From Epiperipatus broadwayi (lineage: Eukaryota; Onychophora; Udeonychophora; Euonychophora; Peripatidae): a DNA stretch of 64,000 nucleotides. Each line of letters begins with the position of its first letter. Position 1 is the first letter of the stretch. The stretch covers positions 15,060,483 through 15,124,482 of the forward strand of contig JAQFVV010012402.1 of NCBI GenBank assembly GCA_028023455.1. The letters run 5' to 3'. The notes under the pieces are model-generated. The model did not search any database, was not told where the DNA came from, and worked only from the letters and a program-made list of their open reading frames with translations. The position numbers were made by a program, and so were the translations under genes. Below are positions 50,741-61,973 of this stretch, piece by piece.

Positions 50741-51079
50741 GCAATTTTGTTTGTACGGAAATTTAAACTGTCGCATTTTAAATTCTAAGGCGTTGATCGT
50801 ATTTTCTGAACATATGTGCTTTTTAGTGATATAGAACAGCAAAATTCCAAGTTAAAATGTGTTAGAAAATAAATAAATTATTAAATGATCTAATATTCCT
50901 TTCAGAGATAATATCAAAAATTTCCATACATAGCATGTAATTTTAATAACCTTGTAAATAAACAAATACTATTAAATAGGCAGTGCTAAGAATATTTATG
51001 GAGAAATAGTCTGAAAATGCATATCATAATAAGAATTAATAAGTCAGACTTACTAGAAACATTTTAGCAAACTTATAAG

Positions 51080-51260
51080 AAGGACCACCGCTTTTGTGCG
51101 GGGCATAAAGGCGCTTCATCAATCGAGCGAATTAAATTTATACGTAAATAAATGTTTAGATTTTCGAATCGTACCATTGTCAGAAACACGTAAAAGAAAA
51201 TGTTTAGATTTACGAATCACTCCATTGTTAGAAACACGTTCTGACTACAAATATTTTTTA
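51080..51260. repeat. Dispersed repeat with internal direct duplication
   Basis: ATGTTTAGATTTTCGAATC followed by a CCATTGTCAGAAACACG block is repeated about 49 bases later with TTACGAATCACTCCATTGTT. Related sequence occurs at about 62007-62080 (ATATTTAGATTGCTAAGTCA) and 63372-63410, so it is an interspersed family. No coding capacity, class unknown. Confidence 0.6.
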
Positions 51261-51380
51261 TTTAAATAGTAGCTGTGCCTGGGGCTTTGTTCGCGTTAGC
51301 AGAATAAAATAATATAACGCTATATATAGTTGTTTCCGCGGCTTCTATATTTACGTATTATTTAATTAAATGAAATAATA

Positions 51381-51819
51381 GGTAAACATGAATTTGCCAG
51401 GTCACGGCATCAGAGTATTTCTTGTCGAATTATTTAAAAATTTGTCGTGAAATATCAAATACACGGCGGCATAAAATTATATTATAAAAAAATAATTAAA
51501 TATCTGAAAACAATAATTTATTAAAATAATAATATATTTATACTACCAACATTCATAATTACTGTCCATTGTAGTTTTCGGACTGACGCCAATTTGTGAA
51601 TTTCATCGTTTGTATAAGTAAAAACCACAATGGACAGTAATTATGAATGTTGGTAGGATAAATATGTTATTATTTAAATAAATTATTTTTTTCAGATGTT
51701 TAATTATTTTTTTTATAATATAATTTTATGCCGCCGTGTATTTGATATTTCACGACAAATTTTTAAATAATTCGACAAGAAACACTCTGATGTCCTGACC
51801 TAGCAAATTCATGTTTACC
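51381..51819. mobile_element. Merlin-like MITE with about 200-bp inverted arms and 9-bp TSD
   Basis: A 439-bp element whose arms (51381 to about 51579, and about 51618 to 51819) are nearly complementary throughout, leaving a loop of about 40 bases. The ends are GGTAAACATGAATTTGC and its near complement. GAAATAATA flanks both sides exactly (51372-51380 and 51820-51828). The GGTAAACAT start is shared with the 49561 element, and 8-9 bp duplications suit Merlin. It lies about 670 bp upstream of the predicted start site of the BTBD gene. Confidence 0.82.
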
Positions 51820-52165
51820 GAAATAATAATGGATGATTTGTTAACAGCAATGTAATAAAAAAATATAACTTTTTACGACCATTTATTGTACTGAATAATT
51901 AACTTTTATGATTTTAGTGTGCATGCTAATTAGCTTCAAGAGATACAGTTCCTGTCATTCTATTTGTAATACCTATATATTTGTATTTTTCAATATCTTA
52001 TACATAAAAGCAATCAACACTTAAACGATATCAATATCATTATCAATCTCAATCTTGAATAGAATCATGCATTTTTAATTTAGTTAAGACATACCATCAT
52101 GTTGACATATAGGAAGGGGGGGGGAGATTGATTTAATCTCTAGGGTCGTGTCTGACCAAATTACA

Positions 52166-52743
52166 GTAAGGAGTGGAATAGAAGAATAGATGCATTAATA
52201 AAGAATAGGGAATTGGAGAGCTGGAAAACTAGTATGGAGAGTAAAACGAGTTTAAATATATATAGAAGTAAACGGAACATTGAGTGTCAATTAATTTATG
52301 ATAATGGTAAGGAAAGTAGTTTACTGTTTAAAGCTCAAACGGGATCTTTAGCAACAAGGGAATATACACGTAAATGGAAAAATATGGGTGATTTAGTCTG
52401 CAAGTTGTGTAAGGAAGGCACAGAAAATATTAGGCATCTGTTACTTCAATGTAAATGCTTGGAAGCAGAAAGGGTATAATTAATGAAGTTATGGAAGATT
52501 AAATATGAACAAGGTGAGTTATTGGTTTTTATGCTAGGTTTGGGAAAAGATAAGATGGATTTAGATATGAAGGTCATGGAGTTGACAAAGATTATGTTGT
52601 GGAAATGGGATGGAGCAGATTATGGCAAAACTTAGGGTGGAGAATGGAAAGGGAAGGTAAAGTGGCTAATAGGTTTCTCTGAGCATAGTTGCTGAGAGAT
52701 TCCTGATTCCGTATAAGGAGAAGTCACAGTGCATCACATCACA
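52166..52743 (+). pseudogene. 5'-truncated LINE-A copy, 3' end
   Basis: Begins abruptly in the block corresponding to GKEWDKRID of the full LINE-A. It keeps SLLFKA, TGSLATREYT, CKLCKEG and HLLLQC, then has a stop (TAA at 52477-52479, where the full copy has Gln). A small deletion removes the KSDYTES segment. The 3' UTR and the GCATCACATCACA tail end at about 52743. Inserted in the same orientation as the 22.8 kb copy. Confidence 0.9.
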
Positions 52744-52969
52744 AATTTATAAGTTGTTTTTTTTTTTTTTTATGCATTGACATAAGTATCTATTATTCAT
52801 TTTTATGCTTGTATATCATTTGATTAATAGTTTTCATTAATAAATATTGATAATGACAATAATTGTAATACGTGTGTATAAATGACTGGAACTTTTCCCA
52901 ATCTGCTTAAAGCACTATCTGTGAATCAATGCCTGCATTGTGCAATAACATAGTTTAGATATATTCTTA

Positions 52970-53172
52970 AAAACCAACACTTTTGTTGTTACTTAGCAGA
53001 TATAATATATTAAAATATACACTAAAATAATTGCCAGGCGCTTTCAACACTAATGTGTCCTAATATTAGTGTTGAAAGTGCTTGGCAATTATGAATGTTG
53101 AAAGCACTTGACAATTATTTTGTTGTATATTTTAATATATTATCTCTGCTAAGTAACAGAAGTATTGGTTTT
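52970..53172. mobile_element. Foldback element flanked by TA (Tc1/mariner-like MITE)
   Basis: The arms start AAAACCAACACTTTTGTTG and end with a near complement (AAGTATTGGTTTT). Each arm carries ACTTAGCAGA(T/G)ATAATATATT and ends at GCTTTCAACACTAA. TA lies directly outside each end (52968-52969 and 53173-53174). An extra internal copy of TTGAAAGCACTTG(G/A)CAATTA makes the right arm longer. No coding capacity. Confidence 0.7.
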
Positions 53173-53572
53173 TATTAATTTTATAAGTTGTAGCAGAAGA
53201 AATTTTTATTTTAGATATATTCACAAAAAATATAATATATTAGTATGTATTATATATATAAAGGATAATAAAAATATATTTTAAGAGTTTTTCCAAATAT
53301 TGTATTGTATAACTGCTGTGTGTGTGTACATCAGAACAATAAGTGTTAATGTGTTAAAAAAGACAATTACATAGAAACAGGAAGTGTTAATGGTGTAAGA
53401 AGACAAGTAAACTTAGAAATAGAAAATGGACTGAGTTGGCAATTAATGAACTAACCAATAATAGAAGAATAGAAGATTTCTCTGAGAACTGTGTGTGTGT
53501 TCTATAAATACATGTTAGCTATTTATTCTGTGTCTTCTATATGTCAACATGCTACTAGAAGCTAAGTGGACT

Positions 53573-53591
53573 TCAACTCAGTAGAATTCCA
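53573..53591 (-). CDS. Candidate last exon of an unrecognised gene
   Basis: After a strong acceptor tract (CCCTTTTCTTCACCCCCAG), T completes the split codon left by the 54314-54450 segment. Five codons and TGA follow (53575-53573), with AATAAA 46 bases further (53527-53522). The tiny size and AT-rich setting make this weak. The same DNA could instead be part of an LTR-like unit. Confidence 0.22.
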
Positions 53592-54313
53592 CTGGGGGTG
53601 AAGAAAAGGGATTTAGATATGAAAGAGGTTGCCCCAATTTCTGTATGCCTTATGGCTAATTATAACTAATGATGATTATATTTTTATCTGTAATATAATG
53701 TATTATAATTACATATCAATAATTGGCATGTATATGAATATATAAAATACTATTAATTCCAGTTGCATAAATTATGCTTATTGTTATTATTAAATAATAG
53801 ATAAACAAACATACATCCTCATTTTTTATTGCAATAGTCAGCTCAATATATAACAATAATTTTAGTATTATATAAAGTAATTTATACTATACTATAGAAA
53901 AGTCAGCTTTTTAAAAGTTATTGTAACTTGACATTTTTTTGAATAAAACTAATACAAGGTTACTTCTCACTGATTTATTGCTTAAAACCCCTTAAATCCT
54001 AAGACACCATCTTTAATTTAAAAAAAAAATTACAAGAAATATAATTTTTGATATATTTTCTATTATTACAATAAATATAAATATATATACATTGTTAGAA
54101 AGAGCAAACATGAAAGAATGTAATAAAGCTGATAAAATAGTCATTACCTAAAATAAAAAAAATTGAAAAAGATTTTTAAAACTTTTAAACATGTTTATTT
54201 GTACATTGGTTCACAAATTCTAAATTTTGAAAGTTGTATGTTAAAATTACCATTTCATATACAGCTTCATCACATTTGTCATAAAATGCTGAAAAAAATG
54301 ATATATGTCTTAC

Positions 54314-54450
54314 CTGAAGTAATTTTTCAGTGAAAAAATAGCAAAAACAATGTGATTGGTAACTTCCATTTTTTCTAGCTGACCCAAATCCTGTTCTTCC
54401 ATATCACAGTATCTGCTAGAAATATTTGCTTGTCCTTCCATGCAGGGTAT
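54314..54450 (-). CDS. Candidate internal exon of an unrecognised gene
   Basis: The acceptor is ATATTTTTAGCAG and the donor is CAG|GTAAGA, a consensus donor. The 137-base exon is open from phase 0 to phase 2. It reads IPCMEGQANISS..., then MEEQDLGQLEKMEVTNHIV and FAIFSLKNYF. The text looks like real protein (charged, then hydrophobic) but I do not recognise it. A 35-base imperfect duplication (AGCAGATAC...ATGGAAG) lies at its start. The next segment upstream, 57524-57596, joins it in phase. Confidence 0.35.
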
Positions 54451-54506
54451 CTGCTAAAAATATGTTTGGTTTTTAGTGGGAAAAAATAACAGTAATAGTT
54501 TACAAC

Positions 54507-54775
54507 ATATTATGCAAAGAGAACTTTAGCAAATTGTAGTGTATAAAATATTATATATTAATTATATTATATTAGTGATAAATGGGGTGTGACCTAAAAT
54601 GTGTACTATTTTTATATAAAGTGTACTCAAATAAATATCAAACAGTAAGAACAGCTTATGAGATATTATGCAAAGAGAACTTTAGTAAATTTTGGCGTAT
54701 TATATTATTATATAAAATATTATAACATTAACAAATTAAAAAGTGCTTCTCCTTTTTCTTTTCAAAAACTTTATT
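54507..54775. repeat. Tandem repeat of about 156-bp units, second unit split by LINE-B
   Basis: ATATTATGCAAAGAGAACTT starts units at 54507 and 54663. The second half of unit 1 (GGGGTGTGACCTAAAATGTG, then AAGTGTACTCAAATAAATAT) is missing after unit 2 here. It reappears at about 57170-57250, on the far side of LINE-B. LINE-B therefore inserted in the second unit. Confidence 0.78.
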
Positions 54776-54782
54776 TTTATAT

Positions 54783-57125
54783 TAATCATCATCATCAATA
54801 GTAGTCTGTCTAATAGACAGGTCCAGAGAGTAGTCACTACATCAGTTCATCCATTCTTCCATTCCATTCTCTTCCTTGTCCACTTCCTCAATTCCACATA
54901 ACCCCTTCCATCTCGTATATCATCCAATAATGTCAATCTCTTCCGTCCTTTCTTTTTATTTCCACTCACCATTCCTTCCAAAACATCTTTCATTAAACTA
55001 TAATCTTTTCTTAGTATATGTCCAATCCAGTTTCTCTTTCTCTCTTTGATACTTTCAATCAATCTTCTTTCCTCATTAACTCTTTTCAAAACTTCTTCAT
55101 TTGTTATTTTATTCACCCAACTGATTTTTTCCATTTTTCTCCATGTCCACATCTCAAAAGCTTCCAGTCGTTTCTTAATTCTATTACTCAATGTCCATGT
55201 CTCACAACCATACATTAATACACTCTAAACATAACATTTAATTAATCTTTTTCTTAATTCTCTTTCCATAGGTCCACAGAATATCTTTCTTTCTTTTTAA
55301 AAATGTCACCTTTGCCGATGCTATTCTTTTAACTTCATCTTCACTTCTTCCATCCTCACTCAACCAACAACCCAAATATCTAAATCCCTTCACCTGCTGC
55401 ACCATGTCATCATGGATTCCAATTTGCAGTCTTTTTGCATCTCTCCCTATCCATAAACACTTAGTCTTTTCAATATTAATCTTCATTCCATATGCCATAC
55501 ATTCTTCTTCCAATTTATTCAACATATTCTGAAGATCCTTTTCTTCCTCAGCAATAAGAACCATATCATCTGCAAATCTTATACACTTTATTACACTCCC
55601 TCCAACATTTGCTCCTCCACAGTCCAAATAATTATTTATCATATCTTCTAAATAAATATTAAACAAAACAGGTGACATACTACATCCTTGCCTAACTCCA
55701 CTTTCTATATTCACTTCATCAGTCTCATTACATCCAAATCTAACTCTTATTCTTTGCCCATTATACATATTCCATATCAATAGTCTTTCTTTCCAGAATA
55801 CTCCTTTATCTCTTAAGATAGACATCAGTTTATTCCAGCTTACTCTATCAAATGCCTTTTCTAAATCTACAAAACATATACCAATTCCTTTATCTCTTTC
55901 AATATATCTTTCTGCAATTGTCCTAACAATACCAATAGCATCTCTTGTGCTTTTCCCTTTCCGAAAACCAAACTGTTCTTCAGCAATATAATAGTCAACC
56001 TTCCCATAAATCCTTTGAGTTAAAATCCTCAATAACACCTTAGAAACATGAGACAATACACTTATTGTCCTATACTCTTCACATTTAACAGCTTTCTTCT
56101 TTTTAGCAATTGGAATCACTATAGTTCTTAAAAAATCTTCTGGCCAAACTCCACTATTATATATCAAATTGCAAAGTCCAACTATTTCCTTCATAGTAAA
56201 TTCTCCCATTTCTCTCAAAAATTCTATAGGTACTGCATCAAATCCAATAGCCTTACCATTCTTCATTTGTGCGATTGCCTTTCTTACTTCATCTGGCAGT
56301 ATGTCCATACCTCTATCATCTATTGCAACATCTTCTTCATTTTCAAGTTCATAACTAATTAAATTATTTCCTCTACTAAACAGATACCGAATATATTCTT
56401 CCCATCTTTTTAATATATCATTACTATCGGTTAACCTTCTTCCATTCTTATCCGCAATCTCACTTGCTACCCATGTCCTTTTTCTCCCAAGAAATACTTT
56501 GTATTCTATCAAGTGCTAGATCATATCTTTTCATCTGTTGAAACCTTTCTATCTCTTTACATTCTTGCTCCAACCACTTTTCTTTTGCTAAATCTGTTTC
56601 TCTTCTTAATTCATTATTAAATTTCCTATATTCCTTTTGCCCTTCCTCAGTATTTACATTTTTCCACCATCTCCGCACTTCCATCTTTTCCAACATACCT
56701 TCAGTTATCCAAGGTCTTTTAGCTTTTCTCGCACGAATAATACCTATTTCATTTTTTGCTATTTTCAAGAATCCCTCTTTAATTCTATTCCAACACTCAT
56801 CAGAGCTATTAATATAGTTCCCATCCTGAACAATTCTTTTAAATTCATTTTCACATATTAAACCAAATTTTCCTTTTTCCATTTGTCTCAATTTATCCAA
56901 GTCCCATCTTGTGTATCTTTTCCCTCTTTTAATTCTTTTTAAACTTAACTTTAATTTAGCCATCACCAAATTATGATCTGAATCTATATCAGCACCTGGC
57001 AAAGCATGTGAACCCTTAACAGCATTCTTATATCTATTCTGAATCAGTATATAATCAATTTGATAACGTTCTTTGTTACCTGGAGCTTTCCATGTATACA
57101 ATCTTCTAATATTAATACTGAACAT
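54783..57125 (-). mobile_element. LINE-B: RTE-like non-LTR retrotransposon, 5' truncated
   Basis: Minus-strand parts in order. Endonuclease C-terminus (57125-56460): LYTWKAPGNKERYQIDYILI and the SDH catalytic motif in DIDSDHNLVMAKL. Reverse transcriptase (56512-55238): FRKGKSTRDAI, FVDLEKAFDRVSW, GVRQGCSMSPVLF and FADD at 55576-55565. C-terminal domain (55215-54847): MYGCETWTL, EMWTWRKMEKISW, KKGRKRLTLLDDI. It is broken by frameshifts near 56480 (a T5 run) and about 55285, and by a TAG at 55227-55225 in place of a probable Trp. The 3' end has a GATGATGATGAT tail. Most of the endonuclease is missing. The FRKG...TRD and YGCETWT blocks suit RTE-type elements. Confidence 0.9.
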
Positions 57126-57149
57126 ATATATAATACAATCTCCAACGTT

Positions 57150-57255
57150 TCAACTGTTTTATATTATAATATTGGGGAAGGGGAGGCACCTAAAATATGT
57201 ATTCTTTTCAAGTAAATAAAGTGTACTCAAAAAATAAATATCAAACAAAAATTTC
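57150..57255. repeat. Second half of the tandem unit split by LINE-B
   Basis: GGGGAGGCACCTAAAATATG and AAGTGTACTCAAAAAATAAA match the second half of the 54507 unit. This marks the 5' side of the LINE-B insertion. Confidence 0.72.
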
Positions 57256-58343
57256 TCTAAAATAAAATGAATAAAAACTAGGTAAAATCAATAAACATCA
57301 AAATAAATAAATTTATTATGAGCACTAATTATATGTGTGGGAGATGATGTAAGAAGTAGATGGCTGAGGGTATGTGATCGAGTCTGGATGTATATGTTTT
57401 TATATTATTGAAATGTATTATCTAAAATTATATAACATATTTATTCTTTTCTATATATATATATATTTAATTATATAAAAAAAGTAATAAAAAAATAAAT
57501 AATAAAAGTAATTGAATACTCACTGACTCCTGGCTAGTTAGCATCTGTTTCACATTTGAATTTTCTGAGGCATTAGATATGATATCCACAGTTATCCTTG
57601 CAGATAAAAAAATTACTTCAATCTTTTTTTTTTGACATTATAGCTTCCAAATTCTTTTTTTTACATTGTATCTTCCGAATAGCTTGAAAATGAGCTTCTA
57701 GCAAAAGGGCTTACAAATATACATTGACACTTTCATATCCATATCAAGTGGTAAGAGAAAGCAATTCAGCCATAAAAAAGATTTCGCCATTGAAAAATCT
57801 AAAAAAAATGAGAAAAATAAATAAATAAAAAATTGTATTTTAGAAAAAAACTAAAAAATCCAAATTTCATCGTACAAAAAAAATAGCTCATTTGAAACAA
57901 TAAAATGGTGGATCGAATGGTCTGAGACCCATAAGTGTATGATTTACCAATTCCACGCAAACTCAGTTGAAACTAAATTTTTGAATAGGGGCTCTCAGGT
58001 GCACTTTAGATTCAAGGGATTGAGCTAAGTATCATAAAGCAGAATCCATAGATTATATTTACAAATAAAGGAAAAATAGATGATAGATAAATAAAGGGTA
58101 GAAAAAAACATTTTTCAGTATTGTAGAAAAGTTATTCCTTTGTTAATTTTTGTAAGTTGACATTTTTTATGTTATATAATAGAAGTCTACTTCTCACTTT
58201 TTTTTAATTTCTTAAATTTAGGCTATCTTTTTATTTGAAGTTACAATGCCTTTAAAATCAGGAAAATTACTTTCATATTAATTAAATATATTTAAAACTT
58301 ACTTTATCATGGTAGAATATACTTAAATAGAAATGATAAAAGC
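57256..58343. other. AT-rich DNA, no clear gene apart from the candidate exon
   Basis: Contains A/T homopolymers and a segment at 58110-58210 that resembles 53880-53970 (GAAAAGTTATT..., TTGACATTTTT, CTACTTCTCACT). This suggests an old duplication about 4.2 kb apart. No other coding frame. Confidence 0.45.
57524..57596 (-). CDS. Candidate internal exon of an unrecognised gene
   Basis: The acceptor is TTTTTTTATCTGCAAG and the donor is TCA|GTGAGT. The 73-base segment is G plus 24 open codons (ITVDIISNASENSNVKQMLT, then SQES), so it begins with one base of a split codon and ends in phase 0. It joins the 54314-54450 segment in phase across a 3,073-base intron that holds LINE-B. The Ser/Asn-rich text is not diagnostic. 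No upstream exon found in the window. Confidence 0.32.
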
Positions 58344-58546
58344 TTATTAAATTCAGTAGTATTTCTCTTGTTGCATCCATGACATTTTTAAATTTACTTA
58401 TTCACATGTTAAATGTATTTAAACTGATATCCTATAGTAAAATGTTATTAAATTCAGTAATATTTCTCTTGCTGTATCTGCATCATTTTAAATTTTACTT
58501 TAACATATGTTAAAATATATATTTAAACTGAAATCCTAAACCTTTA
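58344..58546. repeat. Tandem duplication, two units of about 101 bp
   Basis: TTATTAAATTCAGTA(G/A)TATTTCTCTTG begins at 58344 and at 58445, and both units run to TTTAAACTGA(T/A)ATCCTA. Identity is roughly 80-85%. Confidence 0.85.
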
Positions 58547-58686
58547 TCAGTCTGTGTTCAAACCCCTATATTACATTTAAACTCCAAGTATATGAATTAC
58601 ACTTATATTTTTAAAAAAAATATTACAAATTCATTATTATGATGGTTCAAAATTGTCATTATTCAAATGAAAAATTAAATACATTA

Positions 58687-58790
58687 GTCAAGTGTTGGTG
58701 ATTTAGATGTCAGCATGGCTGCCTTACAAGCAGTTGTCCCAGGTTAGCAGGTTCGCATCCCAGCCGATGTTATGACACATGAAAAAAAAA
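58687..58790 (+). mobile_element. tRNA-derived SINE, copy 4
   Basis: The same unit as 45719 on the plus strand. It starts GTCAAGTGTTGG, has a decayed A box (TGATTTAGATG), a stem-loop resembling an anticodon arm (CTGCCTTACAAGCAG), B box GGTTCGCATCC, the end TTATGACACATG and an A-tail. ACATTA before and after the element is the likely target duplication. The mutated A box indicates it is older than copy 3. Confidence 0.88.
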
Positions 58791-59202
58791 CATTATACAA
58801 ATACAATTTCATTAATTAAAAATATATTTATAAAATCAAATTTTTTATCGTACTTTATCAAAAACTATACTTTTGTATAAAAAAATTTCCAACTATGAAA
58901 TCTTTTAATCAGTGCTGCCCTCTTTTTTGCATTCTTATAATATCATTTGAAGACAGATCTTACATACAGTTTTGTATTGCAAATTACATCTTTTAAAAAA
59001 AAAAAACAAGTACCATAAAACAAAAATGTATAAGCTATGAAAATTCTGTACAAAAAACAAATTATACAAGATTCATTAAGATTAGTACTAACAAACTTTC
59101 AAATTTATATAATAATAAAGATAAGAGGATTACTGTTTTATTTATTCTTGTCGCTATTGTGCAAAATATACTAAATGATTGCACTAAATGAATAGATGGT
59201 TG

Positions 59203-61973
59203 TTATAAACAATTCAAAATACAGCAAAACTCTCCATATAGTAGTGCCATCTTGTGCTAACAAGAGCAATCAATGGATGCCAGAAGGCTTGTGCATAAAA
59301 TCCCTATCTAGTGCCTACTCATCCAATATCCCCAGACTAGTTTCTGGCTTGTGGCCTTCATCAGTGAGGAGCCTTGGATCTGAGAGCACTGCACCTAGAT
59401 CTTAGGATCTAATGCAACCCTCCAGCACCCACCTTTTAACTCTATTTAACTACAAAACTATGAGAATGAAATTGAAAACACTATTAATATTTTCAATCCA
59501 AGCTCAATAGCTTATATAGTCATATGGGTCTGAACTCAATTCAGTACCCATACATTTTGGTGTCTTTGGCTCTTTAACAACCATAGCCACCACTATCCTA
59601 TTAGGCAGGATTGGTGTTAAACCACTAAACATCACATGATCACTATCTCATACTAGCACAATAATTGTTATAAACAATTCAAAATACAGCAAAACTCTCC
59701 ATATAGTAGTGCCATCTTGTGCTAACAAGAGCAATCAATGGATGCCAGAAGGCTTGTGCATAAAATCCCTATCTAGTGCCTACTCATCCAATATCCCCAG
59801 ACTAGTTTCTGGCTTGTGGCCTTCATCAGTGAGGAGCCTTGGATCTGAGAGCACTGCACCTAGATCTTAGGATCTAATGCAACCCTCCAGCACCCACCTT
59901 TTAACTCTATTTAACTACAAAACTATGAGAATGAAATTGAAAACACTATTAATATTTTCAATCCAAGCTCAATAGCTTATATAGTCATATGGGTCTGAAC
60001 TCAATTCAGTACCCATACATTTTGGTGTCTTTGGCTCTTTAACAACCATAGCCACCACTATCCTATTAGGCAGGATTGGTGTTAAACCACTAAACATCAC
60101 ATGATCACTATCTCATACTAGCACAATAATTGTTATTAAACAATTCAAAATACAGCAAAACTCTCCATATAGTAGTGCCATCTTGTGCTAACAAGAGCAA
60201 TCAATGGATGCCAGAAGGCTTGTGCATAAAATCCCTATCTAGTGCCTACTCATCCAATATCCCCAGACTAGTTTCTGGCTTGTGGCCTTCATCAGTGAGG
60301 AGCCTTGGATCTGAGAGCACTGCACCTAGATCTTAGGATCTAATGCAACCCTCCAGCACCCACCTTTTAACTCTATTTAACTACAAAACTATGAGAATGA
60401 AATTGAAAACACTATTAATATTTTCAATCCAAGCTCAATAGCTTATATAGTCATATGGGTCTGAACTCAATTCAGTACCCATACATTTTGGTGTCTTTGG
60501 CTCTTTAACAACCATAGCCACCACTATCCTATTAGGCAGGATTGGTGTTAAACCACTAAACATCACATGATCACTATCTCATACTAGCACAATAATTGTT
60601 ATAAACAATTCAAAATACAGCAAAACTCTCCATATAGTAGTGCCATCTTGTGCTAACAAGAGCAATCAATGGATGCCAGAAGGCTTGTGCATAAAATCCC
60701 TATCTAGTGCCTACTCATCCAATATCCCCAGACTAGTTTCTGGCTTGTGGCCTTCATCAGTGAGGAGCCTTGGATCTGAGAGCACTGCACCTAGATCTTA
60801 GGATCTAATGCAACCCTCCAGCACCCACCTTTTAACTCTATTTAACTACAAAACTATGAGAATGAAATTGAAAACACTATTAATATTTTCAATCCAAGCT
60901 CAATAGCTTATATAGTCATATGGGTCTGAACTCAATTCAGTACCCATACATTTTGGTGTCTTTGGCTCTTTAACAACCATAGCCACCACTATCCTATTAG
61001 GCAGGATTGGTGTTAAACCACTAAACATCACATGATCACTATCTCATACTAGCACAATAATTGTTATAAACAATTCAAAATACAGCAAAACTCTCCATAT
61101 AGTAGTGCCATCTTGTGCTAACAAGAGCAATTGAGTTCAGACCCATATGACTATATAAGCTATTGAGCTTGGATTGAAAATATTAATAGTGTTTTCAATT
61201 TCATTCTCATAGTTTTGTAGTTAAATAGAGTTAAAAGGTGGGTGCTGGAGGGTTGCATTAGATCCTAAGATCTAGGTGCAGTGCTCTCAGATCCAAGGCT
61301 CCTCACTGATGAAGGCCACAAGCCAGAAACTAGTCTGGGGATATTGGATGAGTAGGCACTAGATAGGGATTTTATGCACAAGCCTTCTGGCATCCATTGA
61401 TTGCTCTTGTTAGCACAAGATGGCACTACTATATGGAGAGTTTTGCTGTATTTTGAATTGTTTATAACAATTATTGTGCTAGTATGAGATAGTGATCATG
61501 TGATGTTTAGTGGTTTAACACCAATCCTGCCTAATAGGATAGTGGTGGCTATGGTTGTTAAAGAGCCAAAGACACCAAAATGTATGGGTACTGAATTGAG
61601 TTCAGACCCATATGACTATATAAGCTATTGAGCTTGGATTGAAAATATTAATAGTGTTTTCAATTTCATTCTCATAGTTTTGTAGTTAAATAGAGTTAAA
61701 AGGTGGGTGCTGGAGGGTTGCATTAGATCCTAAGATCTAGGTGCAGTGCTCTCAGATCCAAGGCTCCTCACTGATGAAGGCCACAAGCCAGAAACTAGTC
61801 TGGGGATATTGGATGAGTAGGCACTAGATAGGGATTTTATGCACAAGCCTTCTGGCATCCATTGATTGCTCTTGTTAGCACAAGATGGCACTACTATATG
61901 GAGAGTTTTGCTGTATTTTGAATTGTTTATAACAATTATTGTGCTCGTATGAGATAGTGATCATGTGATGTTT
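59203..61973. mobile_element. Array of 465-bp family F units, direct then inverted
   Basis: Four full units of 465-466 bp start at about 59201, 59666, 60131 and 60597. A fifth starts at 61062 and stops after 69 bases. From 61131 the same sequence runs in reverse, with one full 465-bp unit (61131-61595) and a 378-bp piece (61596-61973). Units differ by only a base or two (one extra T near 60136). Each contains the foldback family core (GCAAAACTCTCCATATAGTA, AATCAATGGATGCCAGAAGG). AATAGATGGTTG lies at both borders (59191-59202 and 61974-61985) and looks like a 12-bp target duplication. Repeated 65-70 codon frames inside it are by-products. No transposase is encoded. Confidence 0.92.

Noticed and set aside
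53280-53620. Solo LTR of a retrotransposon
   Set aside because: TATAAATAC and an AATAAA are present, but I could not find matching TG...CA ends, a target duplication or a second LTR. Kept only as an alternative to the candidate last exon.
55018-56861. Several plus-strand frames of 60-74 codons across LINE-B
   Set aside because: They are complements of the minus-strand RT and endonuclease frames, with Ser/Phe/Pro-rich text from codon complementarity.
59196-60336. Two nearly identical 68-69 codon frames as a duplicated small gene
   Set aside because: They are the same frame seen twice because the 465-bp unit is repeated. They have no domain, and equivalent frames in other units lack a start. 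They are by-products of the array.
59203-61973. CRISPR-like direct-repeat array
   Set aside because: The repeats are 465 bp and contiguous, with no unique spacers and inverted units, in an animal genome.
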